Assembly (NCBI RefSeq): GCF_006402735.1
Contig: NZ_CP017174.1
Location: 2,297,001 to 2,361,000 of the forward strand
From: Myxococcus xanthus
GTDB lineage: Bacteria; Myxococcota; Myxococcia; Myxococcales; Myxococcaceae
Direction of reading: 5' to 3'
DNA length: 64,000 bases
In this document: positions 56,179 through 64,000 of the stretch, in pieces
How positions within the stretch are numbered: the first letter of the stretch is position 1
Layout of the letters: every line of letters begins with the position of its first letter
Program-made: the position numbers and the translations under genes
The notes under the pieces: generated by a model
Told to the model about the DNA's origin: nothing
Database searches by the model: none
Seen by the model: only the letters and a program-made list of their open reading frames with translations

Positions 56179-56237
56179 GCTGATGCCCGGGTTGCCACCG
56201 CCTTCGGGCGTGGCCACCCGTGGCAAGGGGGACATTC

Positions 56238-56846
56238 ATGTTCGTAGGTGTCGCACGCCTCACCCTGCAGATTCCGGACAGTGGCTCGCTGAAGTCCAAG
56301 CGACAGGTGCTCCGCCGGGTGACGGAACGACTCAAGGCCCGCTTCAACGTGGCGGTGGCCGAGGTCGAGGACCAGGATCTCTGGCAGAAGGCGTCACTGG
56401 CGCTCGCGGTGGTGGGCAACGAGCGACGCCACGTGGACGAGCAGCTGGAGAAAATCATCCACTCCGTCGAGGAGATGTACGTCGCCCCGCTGTTGTCGCG
56501 GGAGACGGAAATCCTCGGCTTCGGGGACCAGCTCTTCGCGAGCGGCCAGGCGGCCTCGCGAGGTTCCTTCTCGGCGCGGGCTGTGGACGAGGACGCGGAG
56601 GAGTTGGACCTTTCCCCGGAGCAGGCGGCGGCGCATTCGGAGGCCGCCATTGCCCGCTTCCTGCGCGGCGAGCGCGGCTCGCTCGCGGAGGCGGAGGGGT
56701 TGGGAGAGTGGGAAAGCCGCCATGAAGGTGGCATGGATGGCGGCACGGGCCGCCCGTCTCCGTCGAGCGGTGGACGGATGACGTTCGACGAGGCACGGGC
56801 TCGGGCCCGTTCCCTGCGCAACCCGCGAGACTGGGAGAAGAAATGA
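56238..56846 (+). CDS. ylxP: YlxP-like DUF503 protein
   Basis: A 202-residue protein. AAGGGG seven bases before ATG 56238 sets the start. The first 95 residues are a DUF503 domain ([63 protein letters not shown]), found between infB and rbfA in many bacteria. The second half is an acidic, poorly conserved extension. The function is unknown, possibly linked to ribosome assembly by context. Its end overlaps rbfA by four bases. Confidence 0.88.
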   Translation: MFVGVARLTLQIPDSGSLKSKRQVLRRVTERLKARFNVAVAEVEDQDLWQKASLALAVVGNERRHVDEQLEKIIHSVEEMYVAPLLSRETEILGFGDQLFASGQAASRGSFSARAVDEDAEELDLSPEQAAAHSEAAIARFLRGERGSLAEAEGLGEWESRHEGGMDGGTGRPSPSSGGRMTFDEARARARSLRNPRDWEKK

Positions 56847-57202
56847 CGACGCATTCCCGACCGGAGCGCGTGGGGCAGGAAATCCAGGCGGCCATCGGTG
56901 ACTTGCTCACCCGGGGCATGCTGAGGGATCCGCGCATCGGCTACATCACGATTACTGGCGTGAAGGTCTCCCCGGACCTTCGCGTGGCCCGTGTCTTCTA
57001 TTCGATGATGGGCAGCGAGCAGGAGCGGGCGGACACGCAGAAGGGCCTGGAAGCCGCCAAGGGCTTCGTGCGCCGCGAGGTGACGTCCGCCGTCAACCTG
57101 CGCGTGTCGCCGGAAATCTTCTTCTCCTTCGACGAATCGGTTGGCGAAGGTGACAAGATTGACCGGCTGCTGCGCGAAGTCCGCAACAAGGAAGGCTGGT
57201 AG
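56843..57202 (+). CDS. rbfA: Ribosome-binding factor RbfA
   Basis: A 119-residue KH-fold factor that helps 16S rRNA 5' end processing and cold adaptation. ATG overlaps the ylxP stop. Motifs: [49 protein letters not shown] and the [28 protein letters not shown] stretch. Length is standard. truB follows by 32 bases. Confidence 0.96.
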   Translation: MTTHSRPERVGQEIQAAIGDLLTRGMLRDPRIGYITITGVKVSPDLRVARVFYSMMGSEQERADTQKGLEAAKGFVRREVTSAVNLRVSPEIFFSFDESVGEGDKIDRLLREVRNKEGW

Positions 57203-57234
57203 GTCCAGCTCCGGGCCTCCACGATTGGCGTGCC

Positions 57235-58104
57235 ATGGACGGCGTCCTCGTCATTGACAAGCCCACCGGCCCCACGTCGTTCGACGTGGTCCGTCAGGTG
57301 CGTTCGCTGCTTCGCCTGAAGAAGGTGGGCCACACGGGGACGCTGGACCCGCTGGCCACTGGAGTGCTGCCGCTCTGTCTGGGGGAAGCCACCAAGGTCG
57401 CGGGCTTCATCACCGAGGGCGACAAGGCCTACGACGCCACGGTGCGTCTGGGCTCGGAGACGGACACCCTGGACGCGGAAGGGCAGGTGACGGCGCAGGC
57501 GCCCGTACCGGCCCTGACGCCCGCGCTGATTGAAGCCGCGTTGGCGCGCTTCCGGGGCACCTTCGACCAGGTCCCACCCATGTATTCGGCCGTCAAGGTG
57601 GGCGGGAAGCGGCTCTACGAACTGGCTCGTGCGGGCGAGGAAGTGGAGCGCGCCGCCCGCCAGGTGACGGTGTACGAGCTGGTGCTGCGGGACTTCTCCG
57701 CCGAGCGCCTGCAGCTGTCGGTGCGCTGCTCCAAGGGCTTCTTCGTGCGCACCCTGGCCCAGGACGTGGGCCGGGCGCTGGGCTGTGGTGCCCACCTGGA
57801 GGCGCTGCGGCGCACCGCCAGTGGCCCCTTCTCCCTGGCGCAGGCGCTGCCGCTGGCGGACGTGCCGGAGCTGCTGAAGGAGGGCGCGCTGGCCAGCCGG
57901 CTGATGACCATGTCGCATGCGCTGGTGGAGCTGCCGGAGGTGCGGGTGGGCGCCGCTGACGCCAAGCGCGTCTCCCACGGTGTCCCGGTGGAGGTCCCCG
58001 CCGGGAAGGTGGGACGGGTGCGCGTCATGGGCCCGGACGACGCGCTGCTGGCGGTGGCCGAAGTGACCGGTGGCCGCCTGCGCTATCTGCGCGTCCTGGT
58101 GTAA
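57235..58104 (+). CDS. truB: tRNA pseudouridine-55 synthase TruB
   Basis: A 289-residue enzyme that makes pseudouridine 55 in the T-loop of tRNAs. Catalytic Asp38 is in GHTGTLDPLATGVLPLCLGEATK; KAYDATVRLGSETDTLDAEG, PPMYSAVKVGGKRLYELAR and KGFFVRTLAQDVGRALGCGAHLEALRRTASGPF are diagnostic. A C-terminal PUA-like domain ends the protein. Typical cluster position after rbfA. Confidence 0.97.
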   Translation: MDGVLVIDKPTGPTSFDVVRQVRSLLRLKKVGHTGTLDPLATGVLPLCLGEATKVAGFITEGDKAYDATVRLGSETDTLDAEGQVTAQAPVPALTPALIEAALARFRGTFDQVPPMYSAVKVGGKRLYELARAGEEVERAARQVTVYELVLRDFSAERLQLSVRCSKGFFVRTLAQDVGRALGCGAHLEALRRTASGPFSLAQALPLADVPELLKEGALASRLMTMSHALVELPEVRVGAADAKRVSHGVPVEVPAGKVGRVRVMGPDDALLAVAEVTGGRLRYLRVLV

Positions 58105-58186
58105 CGCCGGGATTTTTCGCGGGGTTGTGGCTGTACGTCTTCTCACTGTCCCGGACTTTCCGGGGCTGGCGGGCAGGCGTCGAAGG

Positions 58187-58215
58187 TTGACCCCACGGGG
58201 GGTGAAGCTTATAAG
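58187..58215 (+). promoter_or_regulatory. Likely rpsO-pnp promoter
   Basis: TTGACC at 58187-58192 and TATAAG at 58210-58215 are spaced by 17 bases, a good fit to a vegetative promoter in GC-rich DNA. The -10 is inside a palindrome (58207-58216) and between a G6 run and a C6 run that could form a stem in DNA or RNA. It lies 99 bases before the rpsO ATG. Confidence 0.55.
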
Positions 58216-58313
58216 CCCCCCGCTCGTTAGACGGATGCACCCGGTCTGTACCCCTCCGCGGACCGTGGTGACGCGAGCAGCAACCTCCACCGGAGCGGGC
58301 AAGGAAGAGTCTC

Positions 58314-58583
58314 ATGTCGCTGCACCAGGAGCGTAAGTCGGAGCTGGTGTCGAAGTTCCGGACCCACGAGTCGGACACGGGTTCCCCCGAGGTCCAGGTG
58401 GCGCTGCTGTCCGAGCGCATCACCATGCTCACCGAGCACTTCAAGACGCACAAGAAGGACCACCACTCCCGCCGCGGTCTGCTGAAGCTGGTCGGTCAGC
58501 GCCGCCGCCTGCTGGACTACCTGAAGTCCAAGGACGTCGCGCGGTACAAGAAGCTCATCGACGGCCTCGGCATCCGCAAGTAG
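58314..58583 (+). CDS. rpsO: 30S ribosomal protein S15
   Basis: An 89-residue primary 16S rRNA-binding protein. The whole family pattern is visible: [82 protein letters not shown]. It precedes pnp, as in E. coli, separated by a strong hairpin. In other bacteria S15 represses its own translation; the structured leader here may serve this. Confidence 0.98.
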   Translation: MSLHQERKSELVSKFRTHESDTGSPEVQVALLSERITMLTEHFKTHKKDHHSRRGLLKLVGQRRRLLDYLKSKDVARYKKLIDGLGIRK

Positions 58584-58600
58584 GCAGTTGAGCAGGACCC

Positions 58601-58626
58601 GGGGCGCTGGCGGAAACCAGCGCCCC
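58601..58626 (+). terminator. rpsO-pnp intercistronic hairpin
   Basis: A perfect 10-bp GC stem (58601-58610 with 58617-58626) with a 6-base loop, 17 bases after the rpsO stop. It resembles the E. coli rpsO terminator in position, and probably ends part of the rpsO transcripts and protects their 3' ends. Confidence 0.75.
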
Positions 58627-58966
58627 GCGCGTTTAGGACATAGGCAGTAAGGCAGTGACGTGAAGCAGTCGAAGCGCGGTGGGTGGAGGCGGGCAAGGGA
58701 GTGGTGGCTGCGGAGGTTTTGGTTTCCGTTCGGATGGGCTGACCGCGGTCGGCCCCTGCGACCAGGGATCAAAAGTTCCGAGACATCCCTCCGGCGCTCC
58801 GCAAGCGCCCTCCGCAGTACATGCTGGCGGTTGCCTCAACTGGCGCCTGTCCCAGGCCCTGGTGACCGCTCAAACACCCCGAGGGCCCTCCCGGGGTGCC
58901 GGGTCCATTTCTCGGACCGGGTGCGCGCGGTGGGGTCTTCGCCCTGAAGGATCCAGAGGCACGGAC
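58627..58966 (+). promoter_or_regulatory. Structured pnp leader
   Basis: This 340-base stretch between the rpsO hairpin and pnp contains several possible stems: 58736-58744 with 58747-58755, 58765-58769 with 58785-58789, and 58875-58881 with 58892-58898. The frame of pnp is open back to 58679, but family N-termini begin at 58967, so this is read as untranslated leader. In E. coli the pnp leader is cut by RNase III and then by PNPase for autoregulation; a similar role is inferred. No confident separate promoter seen. Confidence 0.45.
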
Positions 58967-61138
58967 ATGTTGAAGAAGAGCGTCAAGATTGGCGAGAGCG
59001 AGCTGAGCATTGAAGTGGGTCGTCTGGCGAAGCAGGCCGACGGTTCAGTGGTGGTTCGCTATGGCGACACCATGCTGCTGGTGACGGCGGTGAGCGCCCG
59101 GGAGAAGAAGGACATCGACTTCCTCCCCCTGACGGTGGAGTACCAGGAGAAGCTGTATTCGGCCGGCCGCATCCCCGGCAGCTACTTCAAGCGCGAGGGC
59201 CGTCTCACGGAGAAGGAGACGCTGGCCAGCCGCCTGGTCGACCGCTCCTGCCGCCCGCTGTTCCCCGAAGGCTACGCGTACGAGACGCAGGTCATCGCCA
59301 GCGTCATCTCCTCCGACCCGGAGAACGAGGGTGACATCCACGGCATCACCGGCGCCTCCGCGGCGCTGTGGGTGTCGGACATCCCGTTCGACGGCCCCAT
59401 CGCCGGCATCCGCGTGGGCCGCGTCGGCGGTCAGCTGGTGGCCAACCCCACCGCGAAGCAGCGTGAGCAGAGCGACCTGGACCTGGTCATGGCGGTGAGC
59501 CGCAAGGCCATCGTCATGGTGGAAGGTGGCGCGGAGGAGGTCTCCGAGGCCGACATGGTCGCGGCGCTCGACTTCGGCTTCACCGCGGCGCAGCCCGCGC
59601 TGGACCTGCAGGACGAGCTGCGGCGCGAGCTGAACAAGCAGGTCCGCTCCTTCGACAAGCCCGCCGCCGTGGACGAGGGCCTGCGCGCCAAGGTGCGTGA
59701 GCTGGCCATGGACGGCATCAAGGCGGGCTACGGCATCAAGGAGAAGGGCGCGCGTTACGAGTCGCTCGGCAAGACGAAGAAGGAGACGCTCGCCAAGCTC
59801 AAGGAGCAGCTGGGCGACGGCTACACCCCGCTGGTGGAGAAGCACGCCAAGTCGGTGGTGGAGGACCTGAAGTACGAGCACATGCGCGAGATGACGGTCA
59901 ACGGCGGCCGCATCGGCGACCGTGGCCACGACGTGGTCCGTCCGATTACGTGCGAGGTGGGCGTGCTCCCGCGCACCCACGGCAGCGCGGTCTTCACGCG
60001 CGGCGAGACGCAGGCGCTCGTGGTCACCACGCTGGGCACCAGCGATGACGAGCAGCGCCTGGAGATGCTGGGCGGCATGGCCTTCAAGCGCTTCATGCTG
60101 CACTACAACTTCCCGCCGTTCAGCGTGAACGAGACGAAGCCGCTGCGTGGCCCGGGCCGCCGTGAAGTCGGCCACGGTGCGCTGGCGGAGCGCGCGCTGC
60201 GCAACATGGTGCCCAAGAGCGAGTCCTTCCCGTACACGGTGCGCCTGGTGTCGGACATCCTGGAGTCCAACGGCTCCTCGTCCATGGCCTCCGTTTGCGG
60301 CGGCACGCTGGCGCTGATGGACGCGGGTGTTCCGCTCAAGGCCCCGGTGGCGGGTATCGCCATGGGGCTGGTGAAGGAGGGCGACAAGATTGCCATCCTC
60401 TCCGACATCCTCGGTGACGAGGACCACCTGGGCGACATGGACTTCAAGGTGTGCGGCACCTCGAAGGGCATCACGTCCATCCAGATGGACATCAAGATCA
60501 CCGGCCTCACGACGGAAATCATGAGCCGCGCGCTGGAGCAGGCGCGTCAGGGCCGCCTCCACATCCTGGGTGAGATGCTCAAGACGCTGGCCGAGTCCCG
60601 CAAGGAGATCAGCCAGTACGCGCCGCGCATCACCACCATCCAGATTCGTCCCGAGTTCATCAAGAACGTCATCGGGCCGGGCGGCAAGGTCATCAAGGAC
60701 ATCATCGCCCGCACGGGTGCCGCGATTAACATCGAGGACTCGGGCCGCGTGGACATCGCCAGCGCGAACGGTGATGCCGTGAAGGCCGCCATCGCGATGA
60801 TTCAGGCGCTGACCCGCGAGGCGGAGATTGGGAAGATCTACACGGGCACGGTGCGCAAGATCGCCGAGTTCGGCGCCTTCGTGGAGCTGTTCCCGGGCAC
60901 CGACGGCCTCATCCACATCTCCGAGCTGTCCGACAAGCGCGTCAAGAGCGTCTCCGACGTGCTGAACGAGGGCGACGAGGTGCTGGTGAAGGTCGTCAGC
61001 ATCGACAAGACGGGCAAGATTCGCCTGTCGCGCAAGGAGGCCATGGCGGAGCGCGCCGCGCAGCAGGGCGCCGCCGCCGCGGGTGAGGCCGCCGCGCAGC
61101 CGGCGCCCGCGCCCACGCAGCCGGACGCCAAGGCCTAG
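58967..61138 (+). CDS. pnp: Polyribonucleotide nucleotidyltransferase (PNPase)
   Basis: A 723-residue phosphorolytic 3'-5' exoribonuclease. The ATG at 58967 with AGAGG upstream gives the family N-terminus [41 protein letters not shown]. Two RNase PH-like core domains are joined by an all-helical linker ([16 protein letters not shown] in the second core). C-terminal KH (about 555-615, [33 protein letters not shown]) and S1 (about 620-690, [34 protein letters not shown]) bind RNA. An Ala/Pro-rich tail ends it. A terminator follows. Confidence 0.98.
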   Translation: MLKKSVKIGESELSIEVGRLAKQADGSVVVRYGDTMLLVTAVSAREKKDIDFLPLTVEYQEKLYSAGRIPGSYFKREGRLTEKETLASRLVDRSCRPLFPEGYAYETQVIASVISSDPENEGDIHGITGASAALWVSDIPFDGPIAGIRVGRVGGQLVANPTAKQREQSDLDLVMAVSRKAIVMVEGGAEEVSEADMVAALDFGFTAAQPALDLQDELRRELNKQVRSFDKPAAVDEGLRAKVRELAMDGIKAGYGIKEKGARYESLGKTKKETLAKLKEQLGDGYTPLVEKHAKSVVEDLKYEHMREMTVNGGRIGDRGHDVVRPITCEVGVLPRTHGSAVFTRGETQALVVTTLGTSDDEQRLEMLGGMAFKRFMLHYNFPPFSVNETKPLRGPGRREVGHGALAERALRNMVPKSESFPYTVRLVSDILESNGSSSMASVCGGTLALMDAGVPLKAPVAGIAMGLVKEGDKIAILSDILGDEDHLGDMDFKVCGTSKGITSIQMDIKITGLTTEIMSRALEQARQGRLHILGEMLKTLAESRKEISQYAPRITTIQIRPEFIKNVIGPGGKVIKDIIARTGAAINIEDSGRVDIASANGDAVKAAIAMIQALTREAEIGKIYTGTVRKIAEFGAFVELFPGTDGLIHISELSDKRVKSVSDVLNEGDEVLVKVVSIDKTGKIRLSRKEAMAERAAQQGAAAAGEAAAQPAPAPTQPDAKA

Positions 61139-61182
61139 TGCCCGAAGGCCCGGGCTCCTTCACTGAGAGCCCGGCGCTCATG

Positions 61183-61223
61183 ACGCCCCCTTCCGCCACC
61201 GCGCGGGAGGGGGTGTTTTCGTT
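61183..61223 (+). terminator. pnp intrinsic terminator
   Basis: A 12-pair stem with two G-T pairs (61183-61194 with 61205-61216), followed by TTTTCGTTT, a classic rho-independent terminator. Another 8-bp hairpin (61150-61157 with 61167-61174) precedes it. Confidence 0.85.
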
Positions 61224-61297
61224 TCGGGCCGGGGTGGCTTAGACACTTCCAGACGGGCCGTGCGTTGAGGTGCGAGCCCCATCCGCACGGAGGCTGT

Positions 61298-62095
61298 TTG
61301 CCACCTCGACCACCGCCCCCGTCATCGTCCACGCCCTTCCTGGCGGATGTCTCCCGTTTCCTGGGGGCCTTCCGTTGGGCGTTCATGCCGCTGGGCCTGG
61401 TCGCGTTGGTGGCGGTGGGGGTGCACTCGGCGGCGGACACGCTGGATGAGCGGTTGCTGGCGCTGGTGGACCGGGTGGACGCTGGCTTCGACGCGCTCGT
61501 GGGCCGCTACGCGCTGACGGCGCCTCTGGTGGAGTGGGTGTCGCTGGAGCAGCGCACTCGGATCGCGCGCTTCCTCGCGCTCGCGTGGGAGCTGGCCGCG
61601 GACGTGGTGCTGGCGTTGCCCGCGCTGGGCTACCGGGAGTCCGCGGCACCGGTTCCAGCGGAGGCGTGGCGCGCGGTGATGGAGCCCCAGAAGGCCGCGC
61701 GTCCGACGTGGCGGCAGCTGTGGTCGCGGTGTCTGCGCAAGCCCACGCCCATGCGGTGGCTACGGCCTCTGGCGACGGCGGCCGTGGTGCTGGCGGGCGC
61801 GTGCGCGGTGGCCAAGCTCATCCAGGGCTCGGTGTACCTCTCCTGGCGTGAGCTCTTCGGGGATGGTGCCGCGGATGTAGCGGCGCGGGCACTGGCGGTG
61901 GCCTCGTTGGTGGGCGTCCTGGTTTCGCTCGGGTGGCGCGCGGTGCTGCGCAACCTGCAACACGCGGACGCGGTGTGTGAGGAAGCCGGGGGCAGGGCGG
62001 CCTTGCGGCGCGGGCTGCTGGGCTGCGCGGTGGTGGTGCCGCTGGCCGTGGCGGCGGTGGTGGATGCGATGCCCTTGCTGTCTTTCTTCCGGTAG
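61298..62095 (+). CDS. Membrane protein of unknown function
   Basis: A protein of about 265 residues. TTG at 61298, with GGAGG four bases upstream, is the best guess for a start; TTG at 61265 or ATG at 61385 are alternatives. It has about four hydrophobic segments (near WAFMPLGLVALVAVGV, LATAAVVLAGACAVAKLI, ALAVASLVGVLVSLGW and LLGCAVVVPLAVAAVV) with Arg-rich loops. No family motif recognised. It abuts the peptidase M23 gene, so the two probably are co-expressed in an envelope role. Confidence 0.7.
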   Translation: MPPRPPPPSSSTPFLADVSRFLGAFRWAFMPLGLVALVAVGVHSAADTLDERLLALVDRVDAGFDALVGRYALTAPLVEWVSLEQRTRIARFLALAWELAADVVLALPALGYRESAAPVPAEAWRAVMEPQKAARPTWRQLWSRCLRKPTPMRWLRPLATAAVVLAGACAVAKLIQGSVYLSWRELFGDGAADVAARALAVASLVGVLVSLGWRAVLRNLQHADAVCEEAGGRAALRRGLLGCAVVVPLAVAAVVDAMPLLSFFR

Positions 62096-62101
62096 GTGCC
62101 C

Positions 62102-63112
62102 ATGTTCCCGCGCCAGGCGAAAGGACTGCTCGACTTCTGCATGGCGACGCTGTGCTTGTGGGCGGCGTACCACCACACGCCCGCGGGCGCGCTGGTGCGC
62201 AAGGCCACGGCATGGGCCACGGGGACGCGCAGCAACGCGCGGCCCTTGCTCGCGTACTACGACGGCGTCAGTGGCACCTCGCTGTCGCCGCCACTGATGG
62301 CTCCCGACGTGCCCCTGTCTCGGGCCCTCACGGACGCGGAGGCCCTGGCCTGGGGAACCCACCTGGCGCTCAAGGGCGCCCAGGTGCGAGCCCGCCAGCC
62401 CGCGCTGGAGCTGGCCGCGGAGCTGGGTGTCCCCGCCGCGTCGCTGTTGGACCCGCAGACGGGGCCGGCGGCCGCGCGCAGCCTGCACACCGCGCTGGCC
62501 AAGGACTTTCCAGGAGAGGAGGTCCGGCTCACGGCGCTCTTCGCGGGCCGTGTCCCCGCGCGCTACGCGCTGGAGCGGGTGGAGGCGGAGGGTGGGGCGC
62601 CCACGCTGGAGCGCCTGTCGGGCCAGCTCCCGCCGGGCTTCGAGGACGCGTCCGTGGGCGCCGCACAGGCCCTGGCGCTGGCCACCGCCTTCGGGCTCGC
62701 GTGGCCTGTTCATGAGAGCGCGCGTGTAACGAGTCCCTTCGGCGAGCGCTTCCACCCAGTGCTGGGGCGCCGGAAGATGCACACCGGTGTGGACCTGGGC
62801 GTGCCGGTGGGGACGCCCGTGGTGGCGGTGGCGGATGGCGTCGTCCGGCGTGCCAGCGAGGACGCCGTGAATGGCCGCGTGCTCGTGGTGGACCACGGGC
62901 GGGGCGTGACGACGGCGTACTGTCACAACTCGGAGCTGCTGGTGAAGGTGGGACAGCGCGTGAGCCGGGGAGAACTCGTGGCGCACTCGGGCAACACGGG
63001 GCGCTCCACCGGTCCCCACCTGCACTACCAGCTGGAGCTGGCGGCGCGGCCCATGGACCCGCTGAAGTTCCGCACCGCCTTGCGGTCCGTGGCGAAGGAC
63101 ACCGCGCCCTGA
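62102..63112 (+). CDS. M23 (LytM-type) metallopeptidase
   Basis: A protein of about 336 residues beginning at ATG 62102 (GTG 62096 possible). A hydrophobic N-terminal segment (LLDFCMATLCLWAAYHH) may be a signal or anchor. Residues 35-205 are Ala-rich and helical. The C-terminal domain is LytM-like: RVTSPFGERFHPVLGRRKMHTGVDLGVPVGTPVVAVADG with zinc ligands His and Asp in HTGVD, and HLHYQLEL with the catalytic and ligand His. All key residues are present, so peptidoglycan cross-link or peptide cleavage is likely. Confidence 0.9.
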   Translation: MFPRQAKGLLDFCMATLCLWAAYHHTPAGALVRKATAWATGTRSNARPLLAYYDGVSGTSLSPPLMAPDVPLSRALTDAEALAWGTHLALKGAQVRARQPALELAAELGVPAASLLDPQTGPAAARSLHTALAKDFPGEEVRLTALFAGRVPARYALERVEAEGGAPTLERLSGQLPPGFEDASVGAAQALALATAFGLAWPVHESARVTSPFGERFHPVLGRRKMHTGVDLGVPVGTPVVAVADGVVRRASEDAVNGRVLVVDHGRGVTTAYCHNSELLVKVGQRVSRGELVAHSGNTGRSTGPHLHYQLELAARPMDPLKFRTALRSVAKDTAP

Positions 63113-63265
63113 GGGGCTTCACTTCACCGTGCGCACAGCGGCGGACGGCCTGACGGCGCGGCTCATCCGCATCGGAGCGTTCGGCCAGGGTTCACGAGGG
63201 GCCGACGCGCGCGGTTGTCACGCCGCCGTGGCACGAAGCGGCGGCAGCTGTGTTAGTCCCAGCGC

Positions 63266-63721
63266 ATGTCTTCCCCCCTCACGGTGAAGGTGCGCCGCGT
63301 GCGCACCCATGCGGAGCCCCTGCCACTTCCCCGCTACGAAACGGCACAGGCCGCGGGCCTGGACCTGCGCGCGGACATCGAAGGGGAGCGGGTGCTGGGG
63401 CCCCTGGAGCGGCTGGCGGTGCCCACCGGGCTCGCGCTCGCGCTACCCGCTGGGTACGAAGGGCAGGTGCGTCCGCGCTCGGGCCTGGCGCTGCGGCATG
63501 GCGTCACCCTCCTCAACTCGCCGGGGACGGTGGACGCGGACTACCGGGGAGAGGTGCAGGTCATCCTCGTCAACCTCTCCAATGAGCCCTTCACCCTGCG
63601 CCGGGGCGACCGCGTGGCCCAGCTGGTGGTGGCCGCCGTGCCGCCGGTCTCCCTCCTGGAGGTGGAGCTACTGGAGGAAACCTCCCGGGGTGGAAATGGC
63701 TTCGGGTCCACGGGACGCTAG
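63266..63721 (+). CDS. dut: Deoxyuridine 5'-triphosphate nucleotidohydrolase
   Basis: A 151-residue trimeric dUTPase that keeps uracil out of DNA. The five motifs are visible: [31 protein letters not shown] (catalytic Asp), GDRVAQLVV and the flexible C-terminal GGNGFGSTG. Length is standard. The 153-base stretch before it shows nothing distinctive. Confidence 0.96.
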   Translation: MSSPLTVKVRRVRTHAEPLPLPRYETAQAAGLDLRADIEGERVLGPLERLAVPTGLALALPAGYEGQVRPRSGLALRHGVTLLNSPGTVDADYRGEVQVILVNLSNEPFTLRRGDRVAQLVVAAVPPVSLLEVELLEETSRGGNGFGSTGR

Positions 63722-63830
63722 TTGCTGACTTCCTCGCTCGGCGTTCCTTGATGACAGGGGAGCGTGCAGAATAAGAGGCTGGGCCTTCCCCCGAGGTGGC
63801 CCCCCGACTGCCTCCTGGAGTACGCCAGCT

Positions 63831-64000
63831 TTGCTCTGCTACCGCTGCGGCAGCCTCGTTCCTGCCTCCCAAGACACCTGTCCCACCTGTGGGCTGAAGC
63901 ACGATGCCTCGGCGCGTCCTCCCGCCGGGGCGGCTCGCCGGCGCGGCGCGGACGGCGCACCCTACAAGCCAGGGGACGTCGTCGCCGGCCGCTACGCCAT
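63831..64000 (+). CDS. Ser/Thr protein kinase with N-terminal zinc ribbon, 5' fragment
   Basis: The window ends inside this gene. Starting from TTG 63831 (CTGGAG about ten bases upstream) the product opens with a zinc ribbon, CYRCGSLVP...CPTCGLKH, then a basic linker and YKPGDVVAGRYA, which matches the first strand of myxobacterial Hanks-type kinases just before the Gly-rich loop. No catalytic residue is visible yet. The start codon is uncertain and the kinase call is based on the last 12 residues and the zinc-ribbon context. Confidence 0.7.
   Translation, partial: MLCYRCGSLVPASQDTCPTCGLKHDASARPPAGAARRRGADGAPYKPGDVVAGRYA

Noticed and set aside
53580-56198. 872-codon minus-strand frame opposite infB
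   Set aside because: Low-complexity Leu/His/Arg/Gly product without motifs; infB on the plus strand is certain.
58679-58966. Possible 96-residue N-terminal extension of PNPase
   Set aside because: PNPase family N-termini match from 58967, the upstream product is low-quality sequence, and hairpins fit a leader better.

Overview
The window looks like chromosomal DNA of a myxobacterium, most likely Myxococcus or a close relative. Base composition is very GC-rich with strong third-position bias. Signalling genes are dense: a Ser/Thr kinase with zinc ribbon and PEGA domain, the start of a second zinc-ribbon kinase, a PP2C phosphatase, two receiver-domain proteins, an HD-GYP protein and an ECF sigma/anti-sigma pair. 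The Lon protein matches what I remember of Myxococcus xanthus LonV. IF2 has the very long Ala/Pro/Val/Glu- and Gly-rich N-terminus reported for that species. I see no rRNA, tRNA, CRISPR array, insertion sequence, integrase or phage gene, and composition stays even, so this is core chromosome.

Layout. 0-8.3 kb: end of a prolyl oligopeptidase, lon, a peptide-type ABC importer without ATPase genes, a stand-alone receiver protein, then an AlgH-like, BolA-like and monothiol glutaredoxin set. 8.3-19.8 kb: a DUF2914 membrane protein, aminopeptidase P, rsmE, a DTW-domain protein with an apparent degenerate exonuclease domain, an ECF sigma with an anti-sigma/FecR protein facing a Cys-rich lipoprotein, a stand-alone RlmK, UdgX and a crotonase. 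19.9-25.2 kb: cystathionine gamma-synthase/lyase and cystathionine beta-synthase enclose an esterase flanked by two paralogous small proteins, plus a MaoC dehydratase. 25.4-29.3 kb: an AmgK/MurU-like pair, PP2C phosphatase, DUF192 and trmL. 29.3-37.9 kb: a giant repeat/J-domain/TPR protein and a receiver/PATAN/TM/TPR protein. 37.9-43.9 kb: tsaD, rsmA, a deoxynucleoside kinase, then panB-panC-smpB-sspB. 43.9-50.0 kb: a minus-strand block with kinase, DUF971, HD-GYP, LysM protein, FecR lipoprotein and nitrilase-like hydrolase. 50.2-61.1 kb: the classic rimP-nusA-rnpM-infB-ylxP-rbfA-truB-rpsO-pnp translation/RNA cluster. 61.3-64 kb: a membrane protein, an M23 peptidase, dut and the start of a kinase.

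How the genes work together. The 50-61 kb block links transcription elongation/termination (NusA), ribosome maturation (RimP, RbfA), initiation (IF2), tRNA modification (TruB) and RNA decay (PNPase), and its leader regions carry strong hairpins. SmpB and an SspB-type adaptor sit side by side, joining tmRNA tagging to ClpXP delivery. The two cystathionine enzymes suggest reverse transsulfuration. AmgK/MurU suggests cell-wall sugar salvage. The best candidates for undescribed biology are the esterase with its flanking paralogs (21.2-23.3 kb), the giant helical-repeat J-domain protein with its PATAN/TPR neighbour (29.3-37.9 kb), the DTW/exonuclease-like fusion and a possible attenuator ahead of rimP-nusA.

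Limits: all identifications are by reading motifs and remembered family sequences. No database search, structure prediction or folding calculation was run.
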